Part shown: piece by piece, positions 26,439 through 34,017 of the stretch
Layout of the letters: the number at the start of each line of letters is the position of its first letter
Position numbering within the stretch: the first letter of the stretch is position 1
DNA from: Bacillus sp. FSL H8-0547
Lineage (GTDB): Bacteria; Bacillota; Bacilli; Bacillales; Bacillaceae
Assembly (NCBI GenBank): GCA_038002745.1
Contig: JBBODD010000001.1
Location: 2,294,001-2,358,000 of the forward strand
Direction of reading: 5' to 3'
DNA length: 64,000 bases
The notes under the pieces: model-generated
Databases searched by the model: none
Told to the model about the DNA's origin: nothing
What the model saw: only the letters and a program-made list of their open reading frames with translations
Position numbers and translations under genes: made by a program

Positions 26439-27266
26439 ATGAAGAAAAAGCTTGGAGCCGGACGGATCATTGTCTATGCGATATTGATTCTCTATGCCAT
26501 CACAACACTTGTGCCTTTCCTGTGGGCGCTGTCTTCGTCCTTTAAAACACTGCAGGAAATCGTAAGCGGCACATTGAGCTTTATTCCAAAAAACTTTACA
26601 CTCGACAACTACAAACAAATCTTCATCGAGCAGGAGCTCTTTCCGAGATGGATGTTTAACAGCGTGCTGATTGCAGTGGTTGGAACGGCACTCAACCTCC
26701 TGTTCAACTCCATGGCAGGCTATGCGCTGGCAAGGCTCAGTTTCCCCGGAAAAAAAGCTCTGTTCATCATGATTCTTGCCGTCCTGATGATTCCGGCGCA
26801 GGTCACAATGATCCCGAACTATCTGATTTTAAAAGAGCTCGGCTGGCTCAATTCCTACCAGGGTATGATTGTTCCTGCGATGATCAACGCCACATTCATT
26901 TTCATGATGAGACAATTTTTCATCAACTTCCCGAAAGAACTTGAAGAAGCCGCAGAGATGGACGGACTCAGCAGACTCGGCACATTCTTTAAAATTGTGC
27001 TTCCGCTTGCAAGGCCAGCCCTTGCAGCACAGGCCATCTTCGTATTCATGGGCTCATGGAATGACTTCATGAGACCGCTGATCGTCATGACCGACATTGA
27101 AATGTTCACCCTGCCGCTCGGACTTAATACCTTTAAGGGGCAGTACGTCAGCTACTGGAACTATATTATGGCGGCATCCATGGTGTTCACGCTTCCGGTT
27201 CTGCTGATTTATGCGTTCTTTAACCGGTATTTTATTAAGGGAATATCGTTTACTGGAGGGAAATGA
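26439..27266 (+). CDS. Sugar ABC transporter permease (MalG-like)
   Basis: A 275-residue membrane subunit with six predicted helices and EAA loop EAAEMDGLSRLGTFFKIVLP. The C-terminal FFNRYFIKGISFTGG is typical of the CUT1 second permease. AAGGAGGGA precedes ATG 26439. It is the last gene of the glycosidase operon, and no intrinsic terminator separates it from tandem array 1, which begins about 10 bp later. Confidence 0.92.
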   Translation: MKKKLGAGRIIVYAILILYAITTLVPFLWALSSSFKTLQEIVSGTLSFIPKNFTLDNYKQIFIEQELFPRWMFNSVLIAVVGTALNLLFNSMAGYALARLSFPGKKALFIMILAVLMIPAQVTMIPNYLILKELGWLNSYQGMIVPAMINATFIFMMRQFFINFPKELEEAAEMDGLSRLGTFFKIVLPLARPALAAQAIFVFMGSWNDFMRPLIVMTDIEMFTLPLGLNTFKGQYVSYWNYIMAASMVFTLPVLLIYAFFNRYFIKGISFTGGK

Positions 27267-27275
27267 TCTTCGGTT

Positions 27276-27863
27276 TGGATGGTTCTATTAAAAAGAAGAA
27301 AGCGGTTTTTGATGGTTCTCAACAACAGGATAAGTGCCATCAAGAGATGGATTGCTATGTTTGATGGTTCTAAACATCATGATAAGTGCCATCAAGAAAA
27401 GGATTACGGTTTTTGATGGTTCTAAACAGCATGATAAGTGCCATCAAGAAAAGGAATGCGGTGTTTGATGGTTCTAAACAGCATGATAAGTGCCATCAAG
27501 AAAAGGATTACGGTGTTTGATTATTCTCAACAGCTTGATAAGTGCCATCAAGAATAGGATTACGGTGTTTAATGGTTCTAAAAAGCAATATAAGTGCCAT
27601 CAAGAAAAGGATTACGGTTTTTGATGGTTCTCAAAAGCAATATTAGTGCCATCAAGAAAAGGATTACGGTTTTTGATGGTTCTCAAAAGCAATATAAGTG
27701 CCATCAAGAAAAGGATTACGGAGTTTGATGGTTCTAAAAAGCATGATAAGTGCCATCAAGAATAGGATTGCGGTTTTTGGTGGTTCTCAAAATCATCATA
27801 AGTGCCATCAAAAAATCAATACCATGAATTGATGGCACTGAATGGTTCATGCTGTTCCATCAG
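27276..27863. repeat. Tandem hairpin array 1 (52-bp period)
   Basis: Ten units with exact 52-bp spacing (unit landmarks at 27311, 27363, 27415 ... 27779), preceded by one degenerate unit near 27276. Each unit is TTGATGG, 21-base loop, CCATCAA, 17-base spacer. The 3' arm AGTGCCATCAA is kept in all ten; the 5' arm is altered in units 5 (TTGATTA), 6 (TTAATGG) and 10 (TTGGTGG). A final element at 27829-27863 is a reverse-orientation copy (TTGATGGCACT...CCATCAG). No coding potential. It lies between convergent genes. Confidence 0.93.
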
Positions 27864-27883
27864 TCTTCTGCCTAAACAGAAAC

Positions 27884-27925
27884 AAAAAAGGGTGTTCCGG
27901 CCTGCTGCCGGGACACCCTTCTTTT
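27884..27925. terminator. Bidirectional terminator after array 1
   Basis: A 14-bp stem (27888-27901 with 27907-27920, one G-U pair) has an A-run before it and a T-rich run after it. It can end plus-strand transcripts running through array 1 and also the minus-strand gene at 27924. Confidence 0.9.
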
Positions 27926-28256
27926 ATTCTGCATCACCTTTATACTTCAAATAACTGTAGTTCCCCGTCGGCCTGACATCTACCGTTTTCCCGTCTGTAT
28001 CCTTCACTACCTCAAATTCCTGATACGTTTCTATACGGTAGCCGTCTTCCCATTTTGTGCCGATTTTTTTGTCTTCATAAACAGTGACCAGCTCTGATTC
28101 CAAAGCCGCTGTCTCCTGATCCTCTTCTTCAGCAGCCATCGGAAACGTAACAGTTTCATCACTTGTTGCCTGTGGTGTATCCAAATAGGCCATCATCCCG
28201 ATAAACAAAGCCAAAAAAAGAAAAGTAACGATTGCTGAACTTGTTTTAGAAAGCAA
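27924..28256 (-). CDS. Hypothetical membrane-anchored protein
   Basis: A 110-residue protein I do not recognise. An N-terminal helix (SAIVTFLFLALFIGMMAYL) would anchor it, followed by an acidic linker (AAEEEDQETAALESE) and a mixed C-terminal region with GYRIETYQEFEVVKD that could be a small extracytoplasmic beta fold. The start is TTG at 28256, behind AAAGGAG on the minus strand. It is divergent from the TlpA-like gene. Confidence 0.7.
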   Translation of the reverse strand: MLSKTSSAIVTFLFLALFIGMMAYLDTPQATSDETVTFPMAAEEEDQETAALESELVTVYEDKKIGTKWEDGYRIETYQEFEVVKDTDGKTVDVRPTGNYSYLKYKGDAE

Positions 28257-28366
28257 AACGAGCCGCTCCTTTCAGAAAACCATCCTATCTCATGTGTACG
28301 CTTGTCTTTTTAGGAATATGCACTTTTGATAAGGAGAATGCTAGCTTTAAAAAGGGAGGAAAAACG

Positions 28367-28855
28367 TTGAAGAGAATAATCGGACTTGTACTGTCTTTAT
28401 GTTTTTGCTTAGCATTCCACCAGCCTGCACTGGCAAAAGATCCGCTCGCTCCTGAAATCACACTAAAGGATATGCGCGGGCAGGAACACCATCTCAAACC
28501 TCCATATAATCAGCCCGTTGTCCTGAATTTCTGGGCTTCCTGGTGCGGTCCGTGCAAACAGGAAGCTCCCGAGCTAGTCATGCTTTCAAAGAAATATGAA
28601 GGAAAAGTGAAAATTTACGCCGTGAATCTAACAGCCCAGGATTCAGAAGAAGGAGCGTATATGTTTGCGAAAGATTATGGTTTCACGTTTCCTGTCCTGC
28701 TGGATAAAACGGGAGCAGCAGCCTCACTATTCAGGGTAGCGGCTGTGCCGACAACCTATTTTATCAACAGGGACGGAGAAATTGTTAACGTGCTGATGGG
28801 TTATGGGGGAGAAGGGCTTTTGGAGAAGAGGATAAACTACTTGCTGGAACACTGA
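28367..28855 (+). CDS. TlpA/ResA-like thiol-disulfide oxidoreductase
   Basis: A 162-residue exported thioredoxin-fold protein. A signal sequence (IIGLVLSLCFCLAF, with PALAK as likely cleavage site) precedes the active site WCGPC (Cys60, Cys63) and the cis-Pro motif AAVPTTYFI. Such proteins reduce disulfides outside the membrane, for instance in cytochrome c maturation or spore envelope. TTG 28367 is preferred (GGGAGGA 7 bp upstream); earlier in-frame starts would spoil the signal peptide. It is monocistronic with its own terminator. Confidence 0.88.
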   Translation: MKRIIGLVLSLCFCLAFHQPALAKDPLAPEITLKDMRGQEHHLKPPYNQPVVLNFWASWCGPCKQEAPELVMLSKKYEGKVKIYAVNLTAQDSEEGAYMFAKDYGFTFPVLLDKTGAAASLFRVAAVPTTYFINRDGEIVNVLMGYGGEGLLEKRINYLLEH

Positions 28856-28888
28856 AGAGCCGGCTCTACGGGAGCAGGCTCTTCTTTA
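28855..28888 (+). terminator. Terminator after TlpA-like gene
   Basis: AAGAGCC (28855-28861) pairs with GGCTCTT (28877-28883), then CTTT. The stem touches the stop codon. Confidence 0.75.
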
Positions 28889-28910
28889 TGTTCTAATTCA
28901 AAATGACTTA

Positions 28911-30128
28911 TCATGCACTTTGCTTTTCCGTCTCCGCCATCACCGCTGCACGCAAAGCAGCGTCCTTTCTCCCATGCAGCATATAGTAAACAGCCAGGCA
29001 TCCCAAAATAAAAAACGAACTGGCAAAATACAAGGAGCTGAACGAAATCTTGGCTGTCAGCACACCGACGATAAATGAACCTGCACCAATCCCGATATCA
29101 AAAATGGACAGGAAGGTTGCTGTGGCAAGCCCTCTTTTTTTCGGCTCTGCGGACTGGATGGCGATCGTCTGGAAGCTTGGAAACAGAGTGCCCCATCCGA
29201 GGCCGATTAAGCCTGCAGCGGTGAGGAAGCCGAGTGATGTATCAGCGATGCTCAAAAGCACCATTCCTGCTGCAAAAATCAGGATGGCAGGGTAGATAAT
29301 GAAATTTGCCCCATAGCGGTCAAACCATTTTCCCGTAAAAGGCCGTGCAAGGAGCATGACCACGGCATAGACAACAAAAAAGTAGCTTGCTGCCTGCATC
29401 AGGCCGATTTCCCTGGCGTATACAGAGACAAAGGAAAGGATGGATGCATACACCAGAGCGAATAGTCCGGCTACCAGCGCAATTGAGATAGCTGAGGGCT
29501 CAAAGAATCCTTTTATTCCTGTGCGGCCGGCAGCTGGAACGACTTTGCTTCCATCCGCAGTACCTTTTGGAAGAGTCATAAGTAATCCTGACACTAGGGA
29601 GAAAACAGCTGTAAAGATGCAGATGCTGAACATAATGCCCGTGCCCCATTGGTCCATAGCAGTCAGGCCAAGGAACGGTCCAATGACCATCGCAAGATTC
29701 ATCGACATGGCGTAATAGCCCATCCCTTCGCCGCGCCTTGATTCAGGAATGATATCTGCCACAATCGCTCCTGCAGCCGTCGTGGCCATTCCGAAGCCAA
29801 TTCCGTGCAGGAATCTTAATGCAAACAGCCCGTTCATTGAGTTTATAGAAGAATAAAGCAAGGATCCTATTAAAAAGATCAAAAGGGAGGAAAGGAGCAC
29901 TTTCCTTTTTCCGTGCCGTTCAATCCATTTCCCGGCAAATGGCCGGACGACAATGGCTGCAACTAGAAAAATGGTCACTATCAGGCCTGCTTGTGCCGGT
30001 TTTCCGTTTAAATCGTGAATGGCATAAATGGGCAGGGTTACGAGCAGATAGTAAAACGTCAAAAAGAGAAAAAAGCTGCTTATAGAAATGGACAGGAAGT
30101 TTCTGGTCCATAGTTTTTGTTCATTCAT
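28911..30128 (-). CDS. MFS efflux transporter
   Basis: A 405-residue major-facilitator protein with twelve predicted helices. The loop 2-3 motif reads GKWIERHGKRKVL, and a second copy, GKWFDRYGAN, lies in the other half. Helix 5 has the motif GPFLGL seen in drug-proton antiporters. It would export a toxic or signalling small molecule. It follows the MarR gene by 4 bp on the minus strand, so its substrate or an analogue is probably the MarR ligand. Confidence 0.88.
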   Translation of the reverse strand: MNEQKLWTRNFLSISISSFFLFLTFYYLLVTLPIYAIHDLNGKPAQAGLIVTIFLVAAIVVRPFAGKWIERHGKRKVLLSSLLIFLIGSLLYSSINSMNGLFALRFLHGIGFGMATTAAGAIVADIIPESRRGEGMGYYAMSMNLAMVIGPFLGLTAMDQWGTGIMFSICIFTAVFSLVSGLLMTLPKGTADGSKVVPAAGRTGIKGFFEPSAISIALVAGLFALVYASILSFVSVYAREIGLMQAASYFFVVYAVVMLLARPFTGKWFDRYGANFIIYPAILIFAAGMVLLSIADTSLGFLTAAGLIGLGWGTLFPSFQTIAIQSAEPKKRGLATATFLSIFDIGIGAGSFIVGVLTAKISFSSLYFASSFFILGCLAVYYMLHGRKDAALRAAVMAETEKQSA

Positions 30129-30132
30129 ATGT

Positions 30133-30564
30133 TCATTTCCTTTCTGTATTTCTTATGTGAAGAAGCCACTGCTGAATATACATCCTGAGAGGCTCCTGAG
30201 TGCTTTCCGGCATGCCCGAAAGAAGGTCCTTCTCCATTTCAGCTACTGCTGATTCCCATTTTTCATAATCCTGGGTCGCTTTGTCAGTGAGTTTGATGTG
30301 CTTCATCCGTTTATCAGCTCCTTGAACCTGCTGGACGTAGCCCTGTTTCACGAGGCGCTGGATAGTGCGCGTCATAGGAGGAGCTTCAATCGATAAGTAA
30401 TCACAGAGCTCAGTCTGTGTGAGAGTGCCTGATTTTTTGAGGGTGAATAGCACGGTCCATTGCGCGCTGTATAGGCCAAAAGGCTGAAGCGTTTCATTTA
30501 AACGGTTTGTCAGCTTCCTCGAAAGCTGCTGAATGGCGTGAAAAAGGTTCTGTTCGGCGGTCAT
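30133..30564 (-). CDS. MarR family transcriptional regulator
   Basis: A 143-residue winged-helix dimeric repressor: LTQTELCDYLSIEAPPMTRTIQRLVKQGYV is the HTH, and ADKRMKHIKLTDKA is the wing. ATG 30564 follows AAAAGGAG on the minus strand. It heads a two-gene operon with the MFS pump. Two copies of TTACCTGGGTAA upstream are the probable operators, giving autoregulation of regulator and pump together. Confidence 0.93.
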   Translation of the reverse strand: MTAEQNLFHAIQQLSRKLTNRLNETLQPFGLYSAQWTVLFTLKKSGTLTQTELCDYLSIEAPPMTRTIQRLVKQGYVQQVQGADKRMKHIKLTDKATQDYEKWESAVAEMEKDLLSGMPESTQEPLRMYIQQWLLHIRNTERK

Positions 30565-30587
30565 GTATTAGTTCTCCTTTTAATTAG

Positions 30588-30629
30588 TTACCTGGGTAAT
30601 TATATCACACCTTTTAGTTACCTGGGTAA
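30588..30629. promoter_or_regulatory. Pair of MarR operators
   Basis: TTACCTGGGTAA occurs at 30588-30599 and 30618-30629, exactly 30 bp apart; both lie inside the longer shared string TTAGTTACCTGGGTAAT. Arms TTACC/GGTAA are inverted. A minus-strand TATAAT (-10) lies between them, so binding would cover the operon promoter. Confidence 0.85.
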
Positions 30630-30698
30630 TGAAAGTTCTTTCTTTATTGATCCTGCCGCCTGTGCGAAAATAGTCAGTAAGGAAAGGAATGATCGGTT

Positions 30699-31016
30699 AT
30701 GCTGTTTGCAGTTATCATCGTATCAGGTATTTATGCCGCCATAGCTGCGTTATACTGCGCGTCCTTTTTTACGGCTGTTTTAGAGAAAAAAAGGTATAAG
30801 CTGCAGCATCTTCTTCATCTTATGCTCTGGTTTACGGCAGCGTTTGTGCTCGGCATTTCGTATGCCGGCACGGCAATCTACTGGATGATTTATTTAGTGA
30901 CATCGATTTTTCTTGCATTCATCCTTTATGCTGTGAGCTATGCCAGGGGGAAAGAAACAGTCAGTCTGACGGTTATGGATTTGTTGAAAATGAAAAGCCC
31001 TCAGGCAGACGTCTGA
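30699..31016 (+). CDS. Small membrane protein, unknown function
   Basis: A 105-residue protein with three hydrophobic segments (about residues 2-24, 38-58 and 61-83) and a short charged tail. No family recognised. AAGGAAAGGAATG precedes ATG 30699. It is divergent from the MarR gene and could share its operator region, although 70 bp separate them. Its stop codon lies inside the terminator stem. Confidence 0.7.
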   Translation: MLFAVIIVSGIYAAIAALYCASFFTAVLEKKRYKLQHLLHLMLWFTAAFVLGISYAGTAIYWMIYLVTSIFLAFILYAVSYARGKETVSLTVMDLLKMKSPQADV

Positions 31017-31026
31017 GGACTTTTGA
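30993..31026. terminator. Bidirectional terminator
   Basis: AAAAGCCCTCAG (30993-31004) pairs with CTGAGGACTTTT (31013-31024) with one mismatch. It overlaps the end of the 30699 gene and lies before the end of the convergent gene at 31045. Confidence 0.82.
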
Positions 31027-31044
31027 TTGTGGTGAAGTTCGCTT

Positions 31045-31608
31045 TTATTCTGGATACCAAGAAAGCTTTTGGTCGCTGTCGAGCGGCACATTTGCGGTTT
31101 CTATTTCCATGCGGGCAAACCAGTTGCGAAGAAGCTCATCCCTTGGAATATCGGCGTGCTCCCCGTCCGCCCATATGATATGGGAAAACCATGCCTTCGT
31201 AGCCCATTCAAACTGGAGCTCTGCATGTGCAATTGGAACGTGTCCTGCTGCGAGGAAGTTTTCATTTATCGCATTCGCTGCGTCAGGCGCCTGTGTCAGA
31301 AGCTGTGTCCGGATTTTTTCTGTAATCGTCATGTCTTCAAGCTCATCCCACATTAAAAGTGAACCATTTTGCTGATAAAACAGCTCAAACGCCGGCTCAT
31401 TACGAAAATCGACAATGACAAAGGCGCGATCTACTGTCGTACCTGTCGCGTTGACAGCATTTACAAGAATATTTTGAGCCATTGGAATCCAAAAATCGTA
31501 TGCATCCTCTTTTGTAATCAGCACCATTTCCGACTCCAGCTCAGCGGCTGCTGCTTCTCCGCGATTAACTTCCTCTACTTTTTTAAACATTCGCTGAAAA
31601 AATCCCAT
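31045..31608 (-). CDS. Conserved hypothetical protein
   Basis: A 187-residue, soluble, acidic protein without signal peptide or membrane segment. I do not recognise the family. It contains AFVIVDFRNEPAFELFYQQNG and many Trp residues, and begins MGFFQRMFKKVEEVN. ATG 31608 is preferred because AAAGGGGGGC lies just upstream; an in-frame ATG at 31644 lacks such a site. It stands alone between terminators, and the 31645-31770 stretch before it shows nothing else I can support. Confidence 0.75.
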   Translation of the reverse strand: MGFFQRMFKKVEEVNRGEAAAAELESEMVLITKEDAYDFWIPMAQNILVNAVNATGTTVDRAFVIVDFRNEPAFELFYQQNGSLLMWDELEDMTITEKIRTQLLTQAPDAANAINENFLAAGHVPIAHAELQFEWATKAWFSHIIWADGEHADIPRDELLRNWFARMEIETANVPLDSDQKLSWYPE

Positions 31609-31770
31609 CTCTTTCGCCCCCCTTTCATTCTTCCAATTATTCACAATGTAGAATACTATACTGGTATTGTCAAATTTAACCTGTACAAAGTGAGTGCTGT
31701 TAATCTATCAATCTATACGTCTAGGGCTCCTTCGATTTCAAGGTATAGTTCATTGGGATTTTACTATGCA

Positions 31771-31792
31771 AAAAAACACCGCAGAAACGGTG
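31771..31792 (-). terminator. Terminator of RpiR-type gene
   Basis: CACCG (31777-31781) pairs with CGGTG (31788-31792); on the minus strand six T residues follow. The stem is short. Confidence 0.65.
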
Positions 31793-31856
31793 CTGAATTT
31801 GCTTATTTAGTACTGTTCCAGGTGTATTTTCGCGAGGCAGAGTATTCTGCCTTCCG

Positions 31857-32702
31857 CTAAACTCTCGTTTCAGAAATTGCACTCCGGATTTTTTCAAGAG
31901 ACCGATTCGCCTTTTCTTTATTCTGGATCATCATATTCACATAGAGCGCATCAATCAAACTGAGCTGGCCGATTCTCGATGCCAGAGCTTCAGACCTGTA
32001 TTCGGTTTCTTCAGAGCTTGTAAACAGCGCAACATCTGAATTCTGGCCGACAGGTGATTTTGGGAAGCTTGTGATCCCGATGGTTTTCGCTCCGTTCTTT
32101 CTTGCCGTATTCATGATTTTAATCGTGTCTTTATTGGTCCCTGAATGGGAAATGATGACTGCTGCATCATTATTCGTGAGCTGTGAGGCTGACATCAGCT
32201 GAAAATGCGAATCAATAAACGCATAGGCGGAAATGCCGGTGCGGATAAATTTATGATAGGCATCCATCGCAATGATGGCAGAGCCTCCTGTTCCGTAAAA
32301 ATCTACGCGGTTCGCGCCTGCAAGGATGCGGGCAGCTTTCTCAATAGATGTAAAATCTAAAATCTGCAGGGTGTTTTCAAGGGTGCGGATGTTGGATTGA
32401 AATACTTTTTCCGCGACGGCCTTTTCATTATCGTTTTCAGTAATTTCCTCATGTATCTGCTGGATCGGACTCATAATCTCTGAAGCCAGAGCGATTTTCA
32501 TCGCCTGGTAGCCTTTAAAATCAATGCGCTTGCAAAAGCGGAAAACGGTCGCTTCTGCGACACCGAGCCGGTCAGCTGTTTCATTTATCGTACTATGAAT
32601 AATTTCCTTGGGGTTTTCCAAAATAAAATCAGCAATCTTTTTTTCTTTTTCACTCAACCTCGCATAATGAGAACGGATGCTACCTAAACAATTTTGCCCC
32701 AT
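31857..32702 (-). CDS. MurR/RpiR family transcriptional regulator
   Basis: A 281-residue regulator: N-terminal HTH (ETADRLGVAEATVFRFCKRI) and C-terminal SIS sugar-phosphate-binding domain (DFYGTGGSAIIAMDAYHKF; VIISHSGTNKDTIKI). It is divergent from gnd and a gluconokinase gene. RpiR-type regulators of such genes usually respond to 6-phosphogluconate or related sugar phosphates, so control of the gluconate genes is likely. The start lies at 32702 on the minus strand. No clear operator for it was identified. Confidence 0.9.
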   Translation of the reverse strand: MGQNCLGSIRSHYARLSEKEKKIADFILENPKEIIHSTINETADRLGVAEATVFRFCKRIDFKGYQAMKIALASEIMSPIQQIHEEITENDNEKAVAEKVFQSNIRTLENTLQILDFTSIEKAARILAGANRVDFYGTGGSAIIAMDAYHKFIRTGISAYAFIDSHFQLMSASQLTNNDAAVIISHSGTNKDTIKIMNTARKNGAKTIGITSFPKSPVGQNSDVALFTSSEETEYRSEALASRIGQLSLIDALYVNMMIQNKEKANRSLEKIRSAISETRV

Positions 32703-32768
32703 AAAGAATGACCTCGCTTACATGTACTAGAAAAAGTATAGCACAAAGTAAATGTGAAAAAAAATTTC

Positions 32769-32806
32769 TTGGAAGCGATTGCTAAACGAAAAAAAATTCG
32801 TATAAT
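32769..32806 (+). promoter_or_regulatory. gnd promoter overlapped by cre site
   Basis: -35 TTGCTA (32779-32784), 16-bp spacer, -10 TATAAT (32801-32806). TTGGAAGCGATTGCT (32769-32783) fits the CcpA consensus WTGNAANCGNWNNCW at all fixed positions and covers the -35, so carbon catabolite repression is expected. Confidence 0.8.
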
Positions 32807-32847
32807 AGGGATAGGACAAAACATGTTATTAAAAGGAGTTTTCAAAG

Positions 32848-33747
32848 ATGCAGGTAGGTTTAATCGGCCTTGGAAAGATGGGTTATAATCTTTCACTTAA
32901 TTTAATGGATCATAAACATGAGGTTGTTGCTTTTGATATCGATTCAGAAGCAGTAGCCAAACTTTCAAATATGGGTGCAGAAGGTGCTTCTTCCATTGAG
33001 GAGCTGGTTTCGAAGCTTGAGGCGCCAAGAAAGATCTGGATGATGGTTCCAGCCGGTGTGATTACAGAAAATGTACTGTCTGAACTAAAAGGCCTGCTTG
33101 AGCCTGGTGATCTTGTCATTGACGGTGGAAATTCAAACTATAAAGAATCCGTTAAGCGCGGAAAAGAAATGAAAGAACAGGGCGTTCATTTCTTTGATGT
33201 CGGCACAAGCGGCGGCATGGAAGGCGCACGCAGCGGCGCATGCACAATGATCGGCGGGGACAAAGAAGTTTTCGCATCAATCGAGCAGCTGTTTAAGGAT
33301 ATCTGTGTTGAAAATGGCTACTTGTATGCAGGTGAAACCGGAAGCGGCCACTATTTGAAAATGGTTCATAACGGCGTAGAATACGGCATGATGCAGGCAA
33401 TCGCTGAAGGCTTTGAAGTGCTTGAGAAAAGCCCGTTTGATTTTGACTATGAACAGGTGGCAAGAGTCTGGAACAACGGATCTGTTATCCGCTCATGGCT
33501 GATGGAGCTTACTCAGAATGCGTTCTCCAAGGATTCGAAACTTGACGGTATTAAAGGAGTTATGCACTCATCAGGCGAAGGGAAATGGACGGTTGAAGAA
33601 GCGCTTGACCTTCAAACGGCAACGCCGATCATCGCACTTTCTCTAATGATGAGATACCGTTCTCTTGATGAGGATACGTTCTCTGGAAAAGTAGTCGCAG
33701 CTTTGCGCAATGAATTTGGCGGACACGCTGTTGTAAATAAAGATTAA
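32848..33747 (+). CDS. gnd: 6-phosphogluconate dehydrogenase, decarboxylating (short YqeC/GndA type)
   Basis: A 299-residue enzyme converting 6-phosphogluconate to ribulose 5-phosphate and CO2. The Rossmann motif is GLIGLGKMGYN; catalytic and substrate motifs are GGNSNYKES, GTSGGMEGARSGACTMIGG and SGHYLKMVHNGVEYGMM. The short length matches the NAD-type enzymes rather than the ~470-residue NADP enzyme. ATG 32848 follows AAAAGGAG. Next to gluconokinase it completes gluconate entry to the pentose phosphate pathway. Confidence 0.93.
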   Translation: MQVGLIGLGKMGYNLSLNLMDHKHEVVAFDIDSEAVAKLSNMGAEGASSIEELVSKLEAPRKIWMMVPAGVITENVLSELKGLLEPGDLVIDGGNSNYKESVKRGKEMKEQGVHFFDVGTSGGMEGARSGACTMIGGDKEVFASIEQLFKDICVENGYLYAGETGSGHYLKMVHNGVEYGMMQAIAEGFEVLEKSPFDFDYEQVARVWNNGSVIRSWLMELTQNAFSKDSKLDGIKGVMHSSGEGKWTVEEALDLQTATPIIALSLMMRYRSLDEDTFSGKVVAALRNEFGGHAVVNKD

Positions 33748-33773
33748 TGCGTTTACGTGCATAATTGGAAAGG

Positions 33774-33804
33774 GAAGAGGCTTATTTAGAAGCATCTTCT
33801 TTTT
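33774..33804 (+). terminator. Terminator after gnd
   Basis: GAAGAGGCTT (33774-33783) pairs with AAGCATCTTC (33790-33799), with one mismatch, followed by five T residues. Confidence 0.8.
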
Positions 33805-33858
33805 CATTTAGGTAAAATATGAATAAAAGGCTTTGGATAACAAAATAAAGTTATCTTC

Positions 33859-33975
33859 GTCCAGCTCCAGCGCCTAAATCCTCTGTCAGAACAAATCAGG
33901 CAAAAAAGTCAAACCCGGACTTTTCTGCCTGATTCTTATCTGCCTATCGGATCTGACCAAGGCGCTTCCGCTTTT
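33859..33975. repeat. Dispersed ~117-bp repeat, copy R2
   Basis: Starts GTCCAGCTCCAGCGCCTAA and ends AAGGCGCTTCCGCTTTT; its ends are complementary over AGCGCC/GGCGCT and its centre over AAAAGTC/GACTTTT. It is the best-preserved hairpin of the four copies and sits between the gnd terminator and gluconokinase. Confidence 0.88.
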
Positions 33976-33980
33976 GTAAA

Positions 33981-33994
33981 TGAAAACGCTGTAC
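33981..33994. promoter_or_regulatory. Weak cre-like site before gluconokinase
   Basis: TGAAAACGCTGTAC matches the cre consensus TGWAANCGNTNWCA at 12 of 14 positions, the two mismatches being at the 3' end. It ends 9 bp before the ribosome site. Confidence 0.4.
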
Positions 33995-34017
33995 GAAAAT
34001 GCAGGGGAGGATTAAAC

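Noticed and set aside
31369-31860. 163-codon plus-strand open frame
   Set aside because: It runs antisense to the 31045-31608 gene and through a terminator, with no ribosome site.
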